From: Chlamydiota bacterium
GTDB lineage: Bacteria > Chlamydiota > Chlamydiia > Chlamydiales > SLFE01
Reading direction: 5' to 3'
Length of the DNA: 8,681 nucleotides
NCBI GenBank assembly: GCA_011065065.1
Contig: JAAKFL010000078.1
Coordinates: 1-8,681 of the forward strand
In this document: positions 5,806-8,681 of the stretch, piece after piece
How positions within the stretch are numbered: the first letter of the stretch is position 1
How the letters are laid out: each line of letters begins with the position of its first letter
Position numbers and translations under genes: made by a program
Notes under the pieces: model-generated
The model's database searches: none
What the model was told of the DNA's origin: nothing
The model's input: only the letters and a program-made list of their open reading frames with translations

Positions 5806-8681
5806 TTAAGCCGCCAATAATTCTTCAATTTGCTTCGCAAATTTGCCGTATTCAGTTTTTCCACCTATCGATTTTCTTACGCATTTCACTTTGATAAGAT
5901 TTAACATCTTCAGATCAGCTTTTTCATCAATGTGCCCATCAACAGTGTGTTTCTGTAAATATCTTTCAAGACCTTTTTCCAGATCAAACATACGCCATTC
6001 TTTGAACATACTATCGACTACTTCCTTGATATTTTTAGATAGTAATTCTGGATACTTTTCCTTGTAAGCAAGATAAAGCATGCCACGCAAGGCTAGCTTG
6101 GCACTTGCCCAGGTGCAATTTCCTGTTTTCTGACTATGAGTCGCGAAACTTTCTTCTAAAATGGGTTCCTCGAGAGTGACATTTAATGATAGTCCAAACA
6201 GCATTTTCTGCTCTTTACTATTGCGTAATGTCCTGTCCGGGTAATGACAAATATGATTTTGTGAATAGATACTTTTTCCAAAGAATTCTTGCTTAATGTT
6301 TTTAAACTGATCACCTTGGAAAAAGGAAATCGTGTGATTAGTCTTACCACCACCTTTATTACATTGTAGTAGCGTGTCTCCTTTGATCAAAGTAGCCGTT
6401 GAATGTGCCTCCCAACCGGTTGGGATGATGACTGGTTTTCCTTCCTTATATCTGGTGTAAAGACTCTCATCAGTCATTTGGCCATTGATGGCAGAAAAGG
6501 TGTCAATAATTTCGTCCAAAACCTCTTGACCCAGATCAATATTGTAGTTAGATTCATGAATGAAGTCTGAGAATGATTGGGCCAATTCCGGATAGGTAAA
6601 GTCGGGCCAGAATCCTTCGTAATAGAAACCGTGGTCATCAGTTTTTTCGAGCGCAAATCGATGTGCCAGCATCAAACGGTCAGCATTTTCTGATAGTTTT
6701 CCATCGAGAACGTCATCCATCCATTGAGCTTTTTCCACACGGCCAGATTGCAGAAGATCCAAATAGAGGCAGGTAAACCCCTTATTAGGGTCGAGGTCTT
6801 CTTCTTTTAAAGGGGCTCCATAATCGTGGAGTAATTTGTGATAAAATAAACGATAATCACGCCTTTTTCCTTCACCCCATATATTGGCCATTTGAAAGCA
6901 AGATCTCCCTTCAGTATCAACGGCAGTGGTGTCAGCGCCTTGTTTCAAGAGAATTTTGACGGCATGAGGCGCATGCTTTAATGACATCATAAGAGGAGTC
7001 AACTTCGATTTAGGATCAATGGCATTCACGTTGGCACCATATTCCAACAATCGTGCCATCAGGTTTTCCCGATTGTATTCTAAGGCTTCTATGAGAGGAG
7101 GTGTTATTCCAGGATTTTTTGGGTTGATTTCAGCACCTAATTTAATCAATTGATCAAAGGCTTCATGATTGTTGTTTCTTATTGCAGCTGAAAGGGGAGT
7201 GACGACGCCAGGGACATCTGGATTGATTTCAGCCCCTTTTTCTATGAACAAGTCAAAGATTTCTTTGTTTTTTGTATTGATAAGAGCTAATGAAAATGGA
7301 GGACTGTATCCAATCAGTTCATTGGGGTCTGCACCATTTTCCAAAAAGAATTTGACTTTATTTTCAGACCAGTTTCTCAAAGATGACATAAAAGGGGTAT
7401 CTCCCAGGTCATTTTTGCTGTTCACATCAATTTTATCGAATAACATTTTGAGAATATCGATGGCTACAGTAGCGTGAAGTAAACTGTTTCCCAAGTGGTC
7501 TTTCGTTGTCACATCGGCTCCTTTTTTCATGAGTTTTTCAAAGCTCTTAACATGATTATTTCTTGCTGCAAAATAGAGAGGTGTTCGACCATCTTGATTT
7601 CTGAGCTCAAGGTCAAGTATATCAAATAGATCTATCATCCCAGATTTTCCCTGACTTGCTGCAATATGTAATGCTGAATCCCCCCGATTATCTCGTGTGT
7701 TTTCGACATCAACACCCGATGAGATGAGTAATTCTACGAGATCAACACTTGACTCGATAGCATAAAAAAGAGGACATAACATTAGTTTGGAAACATCTTT
7801 TGGATTTAGAGGTATTTTTGCTTCAATATGTTTTTTGACGACTTCAATTTGCCCAGTGCAACAAGCGTCATTTAACGTATCGTAGTTAAGTTTTTCTCCT
7901 CTTTCAATTAAATATGAAATAAGATCCATATCTCCAGATTTACATGCTGCTGGTAATAGGCCCTTAGTATTGGCTCCGTGATCGATTAAAAGTTTGACAA
8001 TTTCGCCAAAACCGTGTTGTTCCCATGTAAAATTAAGGATTCTACTATCTGTTTGTCCACAATTTGGATCAGCACCTTTTTCAATAAGCATTTTTATAAT
8101 GTGGACATTATTGTGACTCAAAGCAAACCTAAGAGGCGTATGTCCTAACCATTTTTCATCAAGGCCAATGTTACGATGAATCAGAACTTCGGCCATTTTA
8201 TTTTTTTTGAGATTGATCATACGGGATAAAACACTTTTTCCTAGAAATCGTTTGATTGTCTCCTTATCACCTGTTTTTGCAATATGGTATTGAATCGCCT
8301 TTGGAATCAAATCCAACAATTCCGTGTCAAAAGGAATGCGCACCGTATAGGTTTTTTCATCCCCGATTAAATGTACGGTGATGCTTTGATCTTCGTTGAC
8401 TTCAATAAGGCTTTCAAGTGATTCTGGTGACAAAGATACCATGAAGTCCTTGCACTCCAATTGTTCATTATTATCTGAAAAATCATATGAGATCCGTTGA
8501 CGCTTTTCTCCAATGCAATCTAAGAACAACTTGTGCGTTTTTTGGATAGAGCTGGGGTCTTTCACTTGCTCCTTTAGCTCTAATAATTTTTGATCGATGT
8601 TGATGATATAGGAATTGAGAGTGCTCAATTCCTTAGGGCTTTTAACACCCTCCAATAGTGATTTTGTGTCATCCAGCCAAT
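5806..8681 (-). CDS. Ankyrin-repeat protein with an unidentified C-terminal domain (5' end beyond the window)
   Basis: The stop is TAA at 5808-5806. The frame stays open to the right edge. The codon at 8655-8653 is TTG, lacks a Shine-Dalgarno sequence and is preceded by in-frame WLDDTKSL, so the true start is probably outside; residues here are counted from that TTG. Residues 1-165 are mostly helical and charged. About 13-14 ankyrin repeats of roughly 33 residues span 170-615, with signatures such as GHTPLRFAL, IEKGADPN, GDSALHIAA and DGRTPLYFAA; some (203-230, 290-318) are degenerate. Ankyrin repeats bind proteins and in intracellular bacteria often mark host-directed effectors. Residues 620-949 are not ankyrin: a helical part (620-735), a strand-rich part with GWEAHS (H751) and CNKGGGK (C765), then QKTGNCTWAS (C847) in a helical end. 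This may be an enzyme, possibly Cys/His-based, but that is inference. No signal peptide or membrane segment is visible in the available part; type III or IV secretion is possible but untested. Confidence 0.93.
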   Translation of the reverse strand, partial: WLDDTKSLLEGVKSPKELSTLNSYIINIDQKLLELKEQVKDPSSIQKTHKLFLDCIGEKRQRISYDFSDNNEQLECKDFMVSLSPESLESLIEVNEDQSITVHLIGDEKTYTVRIPFDTELLDLIPKAIQYHIAKTGDKETIKRFLGKSVLSRMINLKKNKMAEVLIHRNIGLDEKWLGHTPLRFALSHNNVHIIKMLIEKGADPNCGQTDSRILNFTWEQHGFGEIVKLLIDHGANTKGLLPAACKSGDMDLISYLIERGEKLNYDTLNDACCTGQIEVVKKHIEAKIPLNPKDVSKLMLCPLFYAIESSVDLVELLISSGVDVENTRDNRGDSALHIAASQGKSGMIDLFDILDLELRNQDGRTPLYFAARNNHVKSFEKLMKKGADVTTKDHLGNSLLHATVAIDILKMLFDKIDVNSKNDLGDTPFMSSLRNWSENKVKFFLENGADPNELIGYSPPFSLALINTKNKEIFDLFIEKGAEINPDVPGVVTPLSAAIRNNNHEAFDQLIKLGAEINPKNPGITPPLIEALEYNRENLMARLLEYGANVNAIDPKSKLTPLMMSLKHAPHAVKILLKQGADTTAVDTEGRSCFQMANIWGEGKRRDYRLFYHKLLHDYGAPLKEEDLDPNKGFTCLYLDLLQSGRVEKAQWMDDVLDGKLSENADRLMLAHRFALEKTDDHGFYYEGFWPDFTYPELAQSFSDFIHESNYNIDLGQEVLDEIIDTFSAINGQMTDESLYTRYKEGKPVIIPTGWEAHSTATLIKGDTLLQCNKGGGKTNHTISFFQGDQFKNIKQEFFGKSIYSQNHICHYPDRTLRNSKEQKMLFGLSLNVTLEEPILEESFATHSQKTGNCTWASAKLALRGMLYLAYKEKYPELLSKNIKEVVDSMFKEWRMFDLEKGLERYLQKHTVDGHIDEKADLKMLNLIKVKCVRKSIGGKTEYGKFAKQIEELLAA

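Noticed and set aside
5843..7477. Plus-strand frames at 5843-6067 and 7169-7477 and a minus-strand frame at 6474-6656
   Set aside because: They are out-of-frame shadows of the ankyrin-repeat gene, which has strong protein-level repeat signatures.

Overview
The window looks like an AT-rich bacterial chromosome, roughly 35-40% GC by eye. It carries two long genes, both on the minus strand and both cut by a window edge, separated by a 465-base intergenic region. A large eukaryote-like ankyrin-repeat protein beside a giant, apparently alpha-helical protein with no obvious enzymatic motif is typical of bacteria living inside amoebae or other eukaryotic cells, such as Chlamydia-related bacteria, Legionella-like bacteria or Amoebophilus-like bacteria. 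I lean weakly towards the Chlamydiae. No rRNA, tRNA or housekeeping gene is present to settle this.

Layout from right to left, the direction of transcription: (1) 8681-5806, an ankyrin-repeat protein of at least 958 codons. Its frame is open at the right edge, so its true start lies outside the window. It has about 13-14 ankyrin repeats followed by a conserved-looking, unidentified C-terminal domain with candidate His and Cys active-site residues. (2) 5789-5549, a 241-base GC-rich (about 61%) near-palindrome made of two head-to-head copies of a structured unit around a central hairpin. (3) 5548-5405, a spacer of intermediate composition with two copies of TTCCGAAAT. (4) 5404-5376, a plausible sigma-70-type promoter with an extended -10. 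(5) 5340-1, the 5' end and first 1780 codons of a giant open frame with no in-frame stop down to the left edge.

The two genes are probably separate transcription units. Hairpins follow the ankyrin stop codon, and a promoter-like sequence sits just upstream of the giant gene. Nothing in the sequence proves they act together, but both look like accessory, possibly host-directed proteins. The items most worth a second look are the palindromic element, the C-terminal domain of the ankyrin protein and the domain-less giant protein. I saw no CRISPR array, transposase, tRNA or rRNA.
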